Source: SHWB01 sp050246875
GTDB taxonomy: Bacteria; Pseudomonadota; Alphaproteobacteria; UBA6615
Assembly (NCBI GenBank): GCA_050246875.1
Contig: JBFWVF010000015.1
Coordinates: 1 to 36,094, forward strand
Direction: 5' to 3'
DNA length: 36,094 bases
Both the position numbers and the translations under genes were made by a program. This document shows, in pieces, positions 13,580-21,545 of the stretch (its first letter is position 1; every line of letters starts with the position of its first letter). A model generated the notes under the pieces. That model did no database searches. It was not told where the DNA came from and worked only from the letters and a program-made list of their open reading frames with translations.

Positions 13580-14092
13580 GTGAATCGACTCCTCACCATT
13601 GTCCTCGCCATGCTGCTGACCGCGCCGGCCGCCGCGGCGGACATCAAGCCCGGAGCGACGATAGCGGGCGAGGCCGTAGCCCTGGACGGCGACACGCTGC
13701 TGGTCGACGGACAGACCGTCCGGCTGTGGGGAATCGAGGCGCCCGAGATGAAGGACTGGCCATACGGAGCCTGGGCGCGCGCCGAGCTCGACCGCGTCAT
13801 CGCGGACAAGATTGTGACCTGCACGGTCGTCGACCGTGACCGATACCAACGCCTTGTCGCCATCTGCAACGCGCCGTATCGCAACGACCAGGTGCTCGAC
13901 TTGGCGCTAGAACAATTGGGCAGCGGAGTTGCCGTGATGTACCGGCACTTCACCCACGGCGCCGGTCGCCACGAGGGGCCTATGCGCAAGCAATTGGACT
14001 CGGCTGCTAGGCTGTACGCCACGTGGGAACGGCTTGCCGCCGAACGGCAGCTCGGCATTTGGCAGGGCCGAAGCCCTCCCGAACGTCGGTAG
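13580..14092 (+). CDS. Secreted staphylococcal-nuclease-like protein (SNase/TNase)
   Basis: A 170-residue protein with a signal peptide (MNRLLTIVLAMLLTAPAAAA) and an SNase domain. Catalytic-type residues are present: Arg48 and Glu56 in VRLWGIEAPE, and Arg91 in DRDRYQRLVA, corresponding to Arg35, Glu43 and Arg87 of the staphylococcal enzyme, plus a DGDTL motif. It would act in the periplasm or outside the cell on DNA or RNA. The composition of 13860-14030 is slightly lower in GC than its neighbours. It starts at a GTG 33 nt after the Mor-like gene and ends before the first late regulatory region. A cargo gene with a possible role against competing DNA is one reading. Confidence 0.85.
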   Translation: MNRLLTIVLAMLLTAPAAAADIKPGATIAGEAVALDGDTLLVDGQTVRLWGIEAPEMKDWPYGAWARAELDRVIADKIVTCTVVDRDRYQRLVAICNAPYRNDQVLDLALEQLGSGVAVMYRHFTHGAGRHEGPMRKQLDSAARLYATWERLAAERQLGIWQGRSPPERR

Positions 14093-14093
14093 T

Positions 14094-14161
14094 CCGGACA
14101 CCTGTCCGGGTGTGAGGCGCGGAGTCGAGGCGCGCATCGTCGGGTCCGCTCGTCCGGACCC
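14094..14161. promoter_or_regulatory. Late promoter region 1: dyad CCGGACA-N2-TGTCCGG
   Basis: A 7+7 bp perfect dyad with a 2-bp spacer (14094-14109), followed by GGTGTG, lies 60 bp upstream of the endolysin start. The same dyad and the same following bases recur at 21549-21564 before the second late operon. A second inverted repeat, GGGTCCG with CGGACCC, lies about 40 bp further on (14143-14161). No good -35 element is visible, as expected for an activator-dependent promoter. Confidence 0.6.
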
Positions 14162-14169
14162 GAGGAGTC

Positions 14170-14601
14170 ATGTCCACCACCACCGAAGACTGGTCGCGCT
14201 GGCCGAACTTCACCCCGGCGGAAATGGGCTGCCGGCATTGCGGCCGCGCCGTCTTCCATCCCGGCTTCATGGACCAGCTGCAGCGCCTGCGCGACCTGGT
14301 CGGCGCGCCGCTGCCGGTCACCAGCGGCGCGCGCTGCAAGCGGCACAACGACCGCCCGGCGGCCGAGGGCGGCGCCGGCGGCCATCCGCGCTCCCTGCAC
14401 GTCTTCGATCACCCCCAGCATCCGGGCCAGCACGGCGCGCTCGCCGTCGACGTGGCGGTCACCGACGGGCACCTGCGCGGCATCCTCTTCGCGACCGCCT
14501 GGGCGCTCGGCTGGTCGATCGGCTGGAACGCGAAGAAGGGCTTCCTGCACCTCGACAGGCGCGACTTCGTCGGCCTGCCGCAGACGGGCTTCGACTACTG
14601 A
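14170..14601 (+). CDS. Endolysin, peptidase M15 (D,D- or L,D-carboxypeptidase fold)
   Basis: A 143-residue protein preceded by GAGGAG. The Peptidase_M15_3 pattern is clear: FTPAEMGCRHCG near the start, LPVTSGARCKRHN, zinc ligands His77 (RSLH), Asp94 (ALAVDV) and His127 (GFLHLD), ending LPQTGFDY. It would cut cell-wall peptide cross-links to release phage. It heads the first late operon and is followed directly by the holin-like gene, as in the lys region of Mu-like phages. No signal peptide is seen, so release would depend on the holin. Confidence 0.88.
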   Translation: MSTTTEDWSRWPNFTPAEMGCRHCGRAVFHPGFMDQLQRLRDLVGAPLPVTSGARCKRHNDRPAAEGGAGGHPRSLHVFDHPQHPGQHGALAVDVAVTDGHLRGILFATAWALGWSIGWNAKKGFLHLDRRDFVGLPQTGFDY

Positions 14602-15302
14602 TGCCCCTGCCGCTTCTCGCCGGCCTCGCGGGCCTCTTCCTCAAGGCGGTCACCGCCGCGCCGGCCGTATTCGAGGCGGCGAAGACGATCACCGCGGCGG
14701 TGACCGGCGAGACATTGCCGGAGGCCGCGCAGCGCGAGCCGGCGGCGCTGGTCGCCCATGTCGAGGCGCTGCCCGACGAGGCGAAGGCGCAGATCATCCT
14801 GGCGACGCTCGAGCACGAGCGCGCGCTGCAGGCGATGGACACCGAGCGGTTCGCCAAGCTGACGCCGGTGGAGGGCTCGGTCGAGTGGCTGCGCGAGACG
14901 GCGCGGCCGGAGATCGCGCTGCGGGCGATGACCGTGCTGGAGACCTTCCCGCGCATCTTCAAGTGGATGATCTTCGGCGCCGCCGTCGACTACGCCACGC
15001 GCTGGATCATCACCCTGTTCGAGCTGGCGACGGGCAACAGCTACGCGCTGCTCCTCGACCAGTCCCTGATGGGCGCGATCGCCGACGTTGCGCCGGCGGC
15101 GGAGATCTTCTGGGGGCCGCTGGTGACGGCGATCGGCGCCTGCATCGCGGTGATCCTCAAGTATATGGGCTGCCGCGAGCGCGACAAGGCGATCGAGGCC
15201 GAGATGCAGTTCGGCCGGCCGATCAACGCCACGGCCGCGACGGTGGCCGCCGCCGGCGGAGGCCTCGCGGACATCATCCGCGCGGTACGGGGGAGCAAGT
15301 GA
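14601..15302 (+). CDS. Holin-like membrane protein (3TM holin type)
   Basis: A 233-residue protein coupled to the endolysin by TGATG. It has a hydrophobic N-terminus (LPLLAGLAGLFLKAVTAAPAV) and two further membrane segments, about residues 112-140 (MIFGAAVDYATRWIITLFELA) and 165-190 (FWGPLVTAIGACIAVILKYMG), separated by soluble helices. This matches the 3TM holin family first described for gene transfer agent release in alphaproteobacteria. It would form lesions in the inner membrane for endolysin release. Confidence 0.75.
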   Translation: MPLPLLAGLAGLFLKAVTAAPAVFEAAKTITAAVTGETLPEAAQREPAALVAHVEALPDEAKAQIILATLEHERALQAMDTERFAKLTPVEGSVEWLRETARPEIALRAMTVLETFPRIFKWMIFGAAVDYATRWIITLFELATGNSYALLLDQSLMGAIADVAPAAEIFWGPLVTAIGACIAVILKYMGCRERDKAIEAEMQFGRPINATAATVAAAGGGLADIIRAVRGSK

Positions 15303-15679
15303 GCGAGCCCCTGCTGATCAGCGCCGGCACCTGGGCCCAGTGGGCCAGCGCCGGCGCCGCGACCGTCGCGGTCATCATCTCGATCGTCGGCAACGTCCGC
15401 GCCGCCCGCAAAAGCGAGCTGGCGCTGGTCCATGCCCGCATCAGCGCGGTGAAGGAGACGGTGGCGGGACACGCGGAGCGGCTCGCGCGGGCGGAGTCGG
15501 AGCTGGAGCATCTGCCGACGCGCGAGATGGTCGCCGCGCTGGCGCAGTCGCTGGCGCGGCTCGACGGCAAGGTCGAGGCGATGGACGCCAAGTTCGACGG
15601 CATCCGCGACCGGGTGAACGGCGTGGCGGCGGCCATCGACCAGCTCGTCGAGAACGAACTGCGGGGGCGTGGATCGTGA
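15299..15679 (+). CDS. DUF2730-like protein: one membrane segment plus coiled coil
   Basis: A 126-residue protein starting at a GTG overlapping the previous stop. A membrane helix at residues 15-32 (WASAGAATVAVIISIVGN) is followed by a coiled coil to the C-terminus (AERLARAESELEHL, ALAQSLARLDGKVEAM). This resembles DUF2730 proteins at the same place in Mu-like phages. Its role is unknown; a spanin-like part in lysis is possible because of the topology and location. Confidence 0.7.
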   Translation: MSEPLLISAGTWAQWASAGAATVAVIISIVGNVRAARKSELALVHARISAVKETVAGHAERLARAESELEHLPTREMVAALAQSLARLDGKVEAMDAKFDGIRDRVNGVAAAIDQLVENELRGRGS

Positions 15680-15984
15680 GTGGCATCGCCGACATCAAGG
15701 CCGAGGACCGGCGCGCGGAGATCCTGCGTCTGCTGGCCGCCGACATCCATGAGTCGGCCAGCAACAGCGTGCTGCACCGTGCCCTCAACGACCGCGGCCC
15801 GGCTTTCCGCGCCAGCGCCGCCCAGGTGCTGACGGACCTGTCGTGGCTGTCCGAGCAGGGTCTCGTCGAGCTCGACCAGCTGAGCGAGGAGATCACCGTC
15901 GCCACGCTGACGTCGCACGGCCGCGACGTCGCCGCCGGCGACGCGTCCGTGCCGGGAGTGACGCGCCGCACGCGGGGCCGCTGA
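15676..15984 (+). CDS. Mu gp26-like small winged-helix protein
   Basis: A 102-residue protein coupled by GTGA to the previous gene. It resembles the gp26-like (VpaChn25_0724-type) family of Mu-like phages: RAEILRLLAADIHESASNSVLHRALNDRGPAFRASAAQVLTDLSWLSEQGLVEL followed by a beta wing (ITVATLTSHGRDVAAG). The fold looks like a winged helix. Function unknown. Position before the DUF3486 gene fits Mu gp25-gp26-gp27 order. Confidence 0.75.
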   Translation: MSGIADIKAEDRRAEILRLLAADIHESASNSVLHRALNDRGPAFRASAAQVLTDLSWLSEQGLVELDQLSEEITVATLTSHGRDVAAGDASVPGVTRRTRGR

Positions 15985-16556
15985 TGGGCAAGCGCGGGAT
16001 GATCGCCAGCCTGCCGGCGGACACCAAGAAGCGGGTGGACGAGTTCCTCGCGGAGCGGCCGCGCGGCGTCAACGAGTTCCGCGACTGGCTGGCGGACGAG
16101 ATCGGCCTCGACATCGGCCGGTCGACGGCGCACGAGTACCAGCAGGACTTCGAGCGCGTGGCTGCCCGCCTGCGGCAGCGGCGCGAGATCACCGAGGCGG
16201 TGACGAAGAACCTCGGCGAGGCGGCGGTCCAGGGCAAGCAGGGGCGCCTGCTGGTCGAAACCCTCGGCGGCCTGATCTTCGACGTCCTCAGCAAGATCGA
16301 GAACGGCGAGACGCTGTCGTCGCAGGACTTCTACTTCCTCAGCAAGTCGATCAAGGAGCTGGCGCAGTCGGCGCGGCTGAGCCAGGACTTCGAGACCAAG
16401 ATCGCGGAGCGCGTCGCGAAGGAAGCCGCGGAGCGGGCGGTCAAGGCGGCCGGCGAGCAGGCGGAGAAGCTGGGCGTGCGCCTGACGCCGGAGGCGCTCA
16501 GGATCATCCGCGAGCAGGTCTACGGCATCGTGCCGAAGCCGGGCGCGGCGACGTGA
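15984..16556 (+). CDS. DUF3486/Mu gp27-like protein, probable small terminase subunit
   Basis: A 190-residue protein coupled by TGATG. It starts KRGMIASLPADTKKRVDEFL, has an HTH-like segment (VNEFRDWLADEIGLDIGRSTAHEYQQDFERV) and a long helical remainder, matching DUF3486 of Mu-like phages. It lies directly upstream of the terminase large subunit (with one tiny gene between), so it probably recognises DNA for packaging. That role is inferred from position and HTH content. Confidence 0.82.
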   Translation: MGKRGMIASLPADTKKRVDEFLAERPRGVNEFRDWLADEIGLDIGRSTAHEYQQDFERVAARLRQRREITEAVTKNLGEAAVQGKQGRLLVETLGGLIFDVLSKIENGETLSSQDFYFLSKSIKELAQSARLSQDFETKIAERVAKEAAERAVKAAGEQAEKLGVRLTPEALRIIREQVYGIVPKPGAAT

Positions 16557-16732
16557 GCACGAGCACGCGGCAGCGCGTGATGGAGCGGTCGGCGCGGCGC
16601 GTGCGCCAGCTCGCCGACTGGCTCGCCTACCACGACCTCGCCGACATCGTCACCGACGACGCGATCGCGGACACGGATCTGCGGCGCTGGGCGTACCGCG
16701 AGGCGATGGCCATCCACGGGCGCCACGCATGA
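16553..16732 (+). CDS. Small hypothetical protein between terminase genes (59 aa)
   Basis: A 59-residue protein starting at a GTG overlapping the previous stop and ending at a TGA overlapping the terminase ATG. It begins with a basic helix (TRQRVMERSARRVRQLADW) and continues as an acidic helix. The overlaps on both sides and the even fill of the gap support it. No family recognised. Confidence 0.55.
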   Translation: MSTSTRQRVMERSARRVRQLADWLAYHDLADIVTDDAIADTDLRRWAYREAMAIHGRHA

Positions 16733-18105
16733 GCGCCGCGGTCCAGCTCTACCCGTTCCAGCAGCGCTGGTTCCTCGATCGCTCGCGCTTCAAGATCGGC
16801 ATGTTCGCCCGCCAGACGGGCAAGACCTTCACCACGACGCTGGAGGTCGTCGACGACTGCTTCGAGGCGGAGGCGCACGGCAACCGCGCGCGCTGGGTCA
16901 TCCTGTCGCGCGGCGAACGCCAGGCGAAGGAGGCGATGGAGGAAGGCGTCAAGCGCCACGCCCGCGCCTATGGCCTCGCCCTGGAGAACCTCGAATACGA
17001 CTTCAAGGCCGAGAGCGGCGTCAGCTACAAGGCGCTCGAAGTGGCGATGCCGAACGGCTCGCGCATCACGGCGCTGCCGGCCAACCCCGACACGGCGCGC
17101 GGCTTCTCGGCCAACGTCTTCCTCGACGAGTTCGCCTTCCACCAGAACAGCCGCGCCATCTGGGGCGCGCTGTTCCCGGTCATCTCCGCCGGCTTCAAGC
17201 TGCGCGTCGTCTCGACCCCGAACGGCAAGGGCAACAAGTTCCACGAGCTGATGACGTCGGACGACAGCGCCTGGTCCCGCCACAAGGTCGACATCTACCA
17301 GGCGGTGGCCGACGGGCTGCCGCGCAACGTCGCCGAGCTGCGCGCCGGCATGGCCGACGAGGATCTGTGGGCGCAGGAGTACGAGCTCGACTGGCTCGAC
17401 GCGGCGTCGGCCTGGCTCGACTATGAATTGATCCTCGCCGTCGAGCACGAGCTGGCGGGCCGGCCGGAGCTCTATGCCGGCGGGCCGTGCTTCATCGGCA
17501 ACGACATCGCGCGGCGCCGCGCCCTCTGGGTGGCGTGGGTGTGGGAGGAGGTCGGCGACGTGCTGTGGACGCGCGAGCTGGTCACCCTGCGCCGCAAGAC
17601 CTTCGCCGAGCAGGACGCCGCCCTGGACGAGCTGATGGAGCGCTACCGCGTCGTCCGCCTGGCGATGGACCAGACGGGCATGGGCGAGAAGCCGGTCGAG
17701 GACGCCATGCGGCGCTACGGCGCCATGCGCGTTGAGGGCGTGCTGATGGCCGGCTCGCGGCCGCTCGACATCGCCACCGCCGGCAAGCAGCGCTTCGAGG
17801 ACCGCCGCGCGCGCATCCCGGCGGGCGACCGGGCGCTGCGCGCGGATCTGCACAAGCCGAAGAAGATCGTCGGACCCACCGGCGCGGTGCGCATCCGCGC
17901 CGAGAGCGACGGCGAGGGCCACGCCGACCGCTTCTGGGCCGGCATGCTCGGCCTCGCCTCGGCCGAGACGGCCTTCGAGCCGGCCTTCGGCGAGCCGGTC
18001 GAGGCCGGTCCGTCGACCTACCTGCCGCAGGCCTATGCCGAGCGGCCGCAGGCGCGGCTGTTCGTGCGCGGCAGCCAGCGCGTGTTCGAACGGAGGAGCG
18101 GGTGA
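16729..18105 (+). CDS. Terminase large subunit, Mu gp28-like
   Basis: A 458-residue packaging motor. The ATPase part has an adenine-motif start (YPFQQRWFLDRSRFKIGMFA), Walker A-type ARQTGKTF (about residues 26-33) and Walker B NVFLDEFAF (about 129-137), followed by the coupling segment RVVSTPNGKGNKF. The C-terminal half resembles an RNase H-like nuclease: FIGNDIARRR, then MDQTGMGEKPVEDAMRRYG. It would pump DNA into proheads and cut the headful. Length and order fit Mu-type terminases. Its end overlaps the portal start (GTGA). Confidence 0.93.
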   Translation: MSAAVQLYPFQQRWFLDRSRFKIGMFARQTGKTFTTTLEVVDDCFEAEAHGNRARWVILSRGERQAKEAMEEGVKRHARAYGLALENLEYDFKAESGVSYKALEVAMPNGSRITALPANPDTARGFSANVFLDEFAFHQNSRAIWGALFPVISAGFKLRVVSTPNGKGNKFHELMTSDDSAWSRHKVDIYQAVADGLPRNVAELRAGMADEDLWAQEYELDWLDAASAWLDYELILAVEHELAGRPELYAGGPCFIGNDIARRRALWVAWVWEEVGDVLWTRELVTLRRKTFAEQDAALDELMERYRVVRLAMDQTGMGEKPVEDAMRRYGAMRVEGVLMAGSRPLDIATAGKQRFEDRRARIPAGDRALRADLHKPKKIVGPTGAVRIRAESDGEGHADRFWAGMLGLASAETAFEPAFGEPVEAGPSTYLPQAYAERPQARLFVRGSQRVFERRSG

Positions 18106-19553
18106 GCCTGAACGACTGGCTGCTGCGGCAGCTCGGCGGCGTGCGCGCGCCCGCGAACACGACGGCGTTGCGCGAGGCCGCCGGACGCACGATCGACGAG
18201 GACGAGGGCTGGCGGAAGCTCTCCGGCGACGCCAAGCGCGATCTCTCGCCGATGACACAGGCGCGCATGCGCAAGCTCGCGCTGCACCTGTGGGAATCGA
18301 ACCTGCTGGCGCGCTGGCTGGTCGAGGTGACGGTGGCATTCCTGCTGGCCGAGGGCGTGCGCCTGACGGTCGAGGACGACGACGCCCAGGACTGGCTCGA
18401 CGCCTTCTGGCGCGACCCGATCAACGCCATGGACCGCAAGCTCATCCGCAAGGTGCGCGAGTACAAGCTCTACGGCGAGCAGTGCTGGCCGACCTTCGTC
18501 AACGAGGTCAGCGGCCATGTGCGCCTCGGCTATCTCGACCCGGAGCTGATCGAGACCGTCGTCGTCGACCCCGACAACACCGAGCAGCCGATCGGCATCG
18601 TCACGGTGCGCGACACGAAGGGCCGCAACCGGCGCTACCGCGTCATCGTCAACGGGCCGGAGTCGATCTTCACCGCGCGCACGCAGGCGATCCGCGCCTC
18701 CTTCGCCGACGGCGAGTGCTTCTACTACGCCAAGAACCTGGTCTCCGGCGGGCGGCGCGGCCGCTCCGACCTGCTGGCGCAGATCGACTACATGGACGGC
18801 TACGACCAGACGCTGTTCGGCGAGCTCGAGCGCGCAGGCTTCCTGCGCGCCTTCATGTGGGACGTGACGCTGAAGGGCGCGACGCGCGAGGACGTCGAGG
18901 CGCGGGCGCGGCAGATCGTGCCGCCCAATCCCGGCTCGCTGCGCGTCCACAACGACAGCGAGGCATGGGAGGCGCTGGCGCCGACGCTCAACGCCGAGGA
19001 CACGGCGACGGCGATGCGGCTCTTCCGCAACCATATCCTCGGCGGCGCCGGCGTGCCCGAGCACTGGTTCGGCGGCGGCGGCGACGTCAACCGGGCGACC
19101 GCGGCCGAGATGGCGGAGCCGACGCTCAAGCTGTTCTCGATGGAGCAGCAGGAGTGGCGGGCGATCCTCGAGGACGTCGCCTACTACGTGATCCGCCGCC
19201 GCCTGGACCCGTCCGGCAAGTCGGACTTCGACCCGGCGGAACTCGACGACAAGCTGCAGCCGATGGCCGAGTTCCCGGAACTGTCGGCGCGCGACATCAG
19301 CAAGTACGCGTCGGCGCTGCAGCAGGCGGTCGCCGCGGCGGCGCTGGCGGTCGAGCGCGGGCTGATATCAGAGGCGCTGGCCGTGCGCCTGGTCCAGACG
19401 GTTGCCGAGCGCCTCGGCGTGTCCTTCGACGCCGAGGAGGAGCTGGCGGCGGCGCGCGAGGAGGCGGCCAAGCGGCGCGAGGAGGACAGCTTCCCCGGCC
19501 TGCCGGAGGACGACGAGCCCGAGGACGATCCGGCGGACGCCGCGGAGCGCTGA
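18102..19553 (+). CDS. Portal protein (Mu gp29/DUF935-type)
   Basis: A 483-residue protein starting at GTG, overlapping the terminase stop by 4 nt. It has the long helical and mixed structure of portals, with typical sections KLALHLWESNLLARWLVEV, LKLFSMEQQEWRAILEDVAY and NHILGGAGVPEHWFGGGGDV. It sits between the terminase and the Mu F-like gene as in Mu. The C-terminus is an acidic Glu/Asp-rich tail. Family assignment within portals is less sure than the portal call itself. Confidence 0.88.
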   Translation: MSLNDWLLRQLGGVRAPANTTALREAAGRTIDEDEGWRKLSGDAKRDLSPMTQARMRKLALHLWESNLLARWLVEVTVAFLLAEGVRLTVEDDDAQDWLDAFWRDPINAMDRKLIRKVREYKLYGEQCWPTFVNEVSGHVRLGYLDPELIETVVVDPDNTEQPIGIVTVRDTKGRNRRYRVIVNGPESIFTARTQAIRASFADGECFYYAKNLVSGGRRGRSDLLAQIDYMDGYDQTLFGELERAGFLRAFMWDVTLKGATREDVEARARQIVPPNPGSLRVHNDSEAWEALAPTLNAEDTATAMRLFRNHILGGAGVPEHWFGGGGDVNRATAAEMAEPTLKLFSMEQQEWRAILEDVAYYVIRRRLDPSGKSDFDPAELDDKLQPMAEFPELSARDISKYASALQQAVAAAALAVERGLISEALAVRLVQTVAERLGVSFDAEEELAAAREEAAKRREEDSFPGLPEDDEPEDDPADAAER

Positions 19554-19556
19554 GAA

Positions 19557-20903
19557 GTGGCCGACGATCGCGAGCGCGATCGCGCCTTCCGCGCCGAGCG
19601 CCGGCGCCAGCAGCGCCGCCTCACCGCCATCCAGCGCGACACCGCCGGCGAGGTGGCGCGCATCCTGCGCGAGGCCGAAACCCGCATCAGCGCGCGCCTG
19701 GCGGGGCCGGCCAGCGAGTTCCAGGCGTTCCTGCTGCCGGAGGCGCGCAACGCCGTGCGCGCCGCGCTCGGCACCTTCGAGCGCGACGGCGGCGCGGCCG
19801 TGCAGCAGGGCGTCGGTCGCGCCTGGCTCGCCGGCGTCGACATGCTCGACCGCCCGGTCGAGGCCGGCCTGGCCGCCGGCGGCGGACCGCAGGTGCGCCT
19901 GTCGGCGATCCTGCCGTCGATCGACACGCGCCAGCTCGAGGCGATGAAGACCTTCCTCACCGGCCGCATGCGCGACGTGACCGTGAAGCTCGCCGACCGG
20001 ATCAACGCCGAGCTGGGCCTGGTGCTCGCCGGCGCGCAGGGACCGGGCGAGGCGGCGAGCGCCATCTCGCAGATCCTGCGCTCCGGCGGCGCCCAGGGCG
20101 GGCGCCGGCGCGTGATCACGATCGTGCGCACCGAGCTCGGCCGCGCCCATGCCGCGGCCGGCCAGGCGCGCTACAGCCAGGCGGCCACGGTGTTGCCGGG
20201 CCTGAAGAAGCAATGGCGGCGCAGCGGCAAGATCCACGCGCGCATCGACCATGTCGCCGCCGACGGCCAGGTGCGCGAGGTCGACGAGCCTTACCGCGTC
20301 GGCGGCGTGGCGCTGATGTACCCGCGCGACCCGGACGCGCCGGCGGCCGCCACGGTCAACTGCGGCTGCAGCTCGCTGCCCTACATGGAGCACTGGGACA
20401 TGCGCCAGCCGGGCCGGCAGCCCTTCAGCCGGCAGGAAGTGGCGCTGAGCCCGGCCAAGCGCGCGCTCGAACAGGCGCTGGATGCCGTGCCGGTGCCGCC
20501 GGCGGCGACCAGCCCGGAGCTCGCCGCGCTGCTGGCCGGCCGCCGCGCCGCGCCGGTGCCGGTGGCACGGCTGCCCGGAGGTCTCGCCCAGGCGATCGGC
20601 GCGCGCACCGCGACCGTCAGCGTGTCGCGGCCAACGGTGGTGAAGCAGGCGAAGCACCGGGAGGTCACGCAGGCGGCCTACGGCCAGGTACAGGCGATGA
20701 TCGATCGCGGCGAGGCCATCCGCGACCGTAACGGCGACCTGGTGCTGGTGACCCGGGACGCCGGCGGCCGGCTGTGGGAGGCGGCCATCAAGCGCACGGG
20801 CGAGGGCGGCGAACTGTTCCTCACCTCGCTGCACCGCTCGCGCGAGCAGCGCCGGCGCAGCCTGCGGCGGCGCGGCGAGATCCTGCGGGTCGAGGAGCAG
20901 TAG
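19557..20903 (+). CDS. Mu F-like head morphogenesis protein with C-terminal nuclease-like extension
   Basis: A 448-residue protein from a GTG start 3 nt after the portal stop. Residues 130-290 match the Mu F minor head domain: VRTELGRAHAAAGQARYSQA, then KIHARIDHVAADGQVREVDEP, MYPRDPDAPAAATVNCGCSS. It would help portal and prohead assembly. Residues 350-448 form a separate module (LVLVTRDAGGRLWEAAIKRT, then GELFLTSLHR and a basic tail) that resembles the barnase/EndoU/ColicinE5-like nuclease domains (PBECR group) often fused to phage F proteins. That extension could be injected with DNA. The nuclease call is tentative. Confidence 0.85.
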   Translation: MADDRERDRAFRAERRRQQRRLTAIQRDTAGEVARILREAETRISARLAGPASEFQAFLLPEARNAVRAALGTFERDGGAAVQQGVGRAWLAGVDMLDRPVEAGLAAGGGPQVRLSAILPSIDTRQLEAMKTFLTGRMRDVTVKLADRINAELGLVLAGAQGPGEAASAISQILRSGGAQGGRRRVITIVRTELGRAHAAAGQARYSQAATVLPGLKKQWRRSGKIHARIDHVAADGQVREVDEPYRVGGVALMYPRDPDAPAAATVNCGCSSLPYMEHWDMRQPGRQPFSRQEVALSPAKRALEQALDAVPVPPAATSPELAALLAGRRAAPVPVARLPGGLAQAIGARTATVSVSRPTVVKQAKHREVTQAAYGQVQAMIDRGEAIRDRNGDLVLVTRDAGGRLWEAAIKRTGEGGELFLTSLHRSREQRRRSLRRRGEILRVEEQ

Positions 20904-20904
20904 C

Positions 20905-20960
20905 GGCGGTCGGGGCGAGGGAGGCCGCCCAGGCTCCTTCCCGTGACTAGGACGACCGCC
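20905..20960. terminator. Stem-loop between converging genes
   Basis: GGCGGTCG (20905-20912) and CGACCGCC (20953-20960) are perfect complements, enclosing a smaller stem (GGAG 20920-20923 with CTCC 20934-20937). The structure lies between the end of the plus-strand F-like gene and the end of the minus-strand membrane gene, so it could end transcription from both sides. There is no U-tract. Confidence 0.4.
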
Positions 20961-20993
20961 GGGGGCGACTATAGCGCCAACCGGCCCGACGCC

Positions 20994-21374
20994 TCAACGC
21001 CCGACGGGCGACAGGACCAGCCAGGCGGCGAGCATGGCCACGAGCATCCACACGGCGATGATGACCGCCGCCGCGACGCGACCAGCACGACCGGCCATGG
21101 TCACCTCGGCCCGCTGCCGCAGTTCGGCCATCACCTCCGCAGGGATCAGCCGCGCGACGACCAGCACGCCCAGCGGCACGATAATCAGGTCATCGAGATA
21201 GCCGAGGACGGGAATGAAGTCGGGCACCAGATCGATCGGGGAAAGGGCGTAGGCGGCGACCGCCAGCGCCAGACCCTTCGCGTACCAGGGCACGCGAGGA
21301 TGGCCCCAGGCAAAATAGAGCGCCAGCGCGTCGCGTCGCATGCCGCGTGCCCAGCTGGCCAGCCTTCCCGTCAT
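20994..21374 (-). CDS. DUF1232 (YkvA-like) membrane protein, probable moron
   Basis: A 126-residue protein on the minus strand within an otherwise plus-strand late region. The DUF1232 signature is clear (YALSPIDLVPDFIPVLGYLDD), preceded by a helix with WYAKGLALAVAAYAL and followed by a second membrane segment (VAAAVIIAVWMLVAMLAAWLVL). DUF1232 proteins are widespread small membrane proteins with no firm function. It is bounded by a stem-loop at its 3' end and the late promoter region 2 at its 5' end, the usual setting of a lysogen-expressed cargo gene. A GTG one codon earlier (21377) is an alternative start. Confidence 0.88.
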   Translation of the reverse strand: MTGRLASWARGMRRDALALYFAWGHPRVPWYAKGLALAVAAYALSPIDLVPDFIPVLGYLDDLIIVPLGVLVVARLIPAEVMAELRQRAEVTMAGRAGRVAAAVIIAVWMLVAMLAAWLVLSPVGR

Positions 21375-21469
21375 CACGCCGACTCACCCCCCCGAAAAAT
21401 CGCGCCACAGGCGCCCCGCGCCGCCGGGGGTGGGTGAGTGTGGCCCGACGCACCCGACGGGCCTCTCAC

Positions 21470-21487
21470 GGCCTCTTAAACGCCTCT
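21470..21487 (+). repeat. 18-bp repeat shared with the left end (copy 2)
   Basis: GGCCTCTTAAACGCCTCT here matches GGCCTCTTAAAACCCTCT at 197-214 at 16 of 18 positions. A partial further copy (GGCCTCTCAC) precedes it at 21460. It lies in the divergent gap between the DUF1232 gene and the second late operon. Function unknown; a regulatory site is likely. Confidence 0.5.
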
Positions 21488-21545
21488 GAAAGGCACGTCT
21501 GTGCGGGGTTGGGCGGCCCTCGGCGCGTCGAGCGGTGGCGCTCCG

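Noticed and set aside
18035..20731. An 898-codon plus frame across portal and F-like genes
   Set aside because: Arg/Ala/Gly-rich out-of-frame shadow that crosses the boundary between two well-supported genes.
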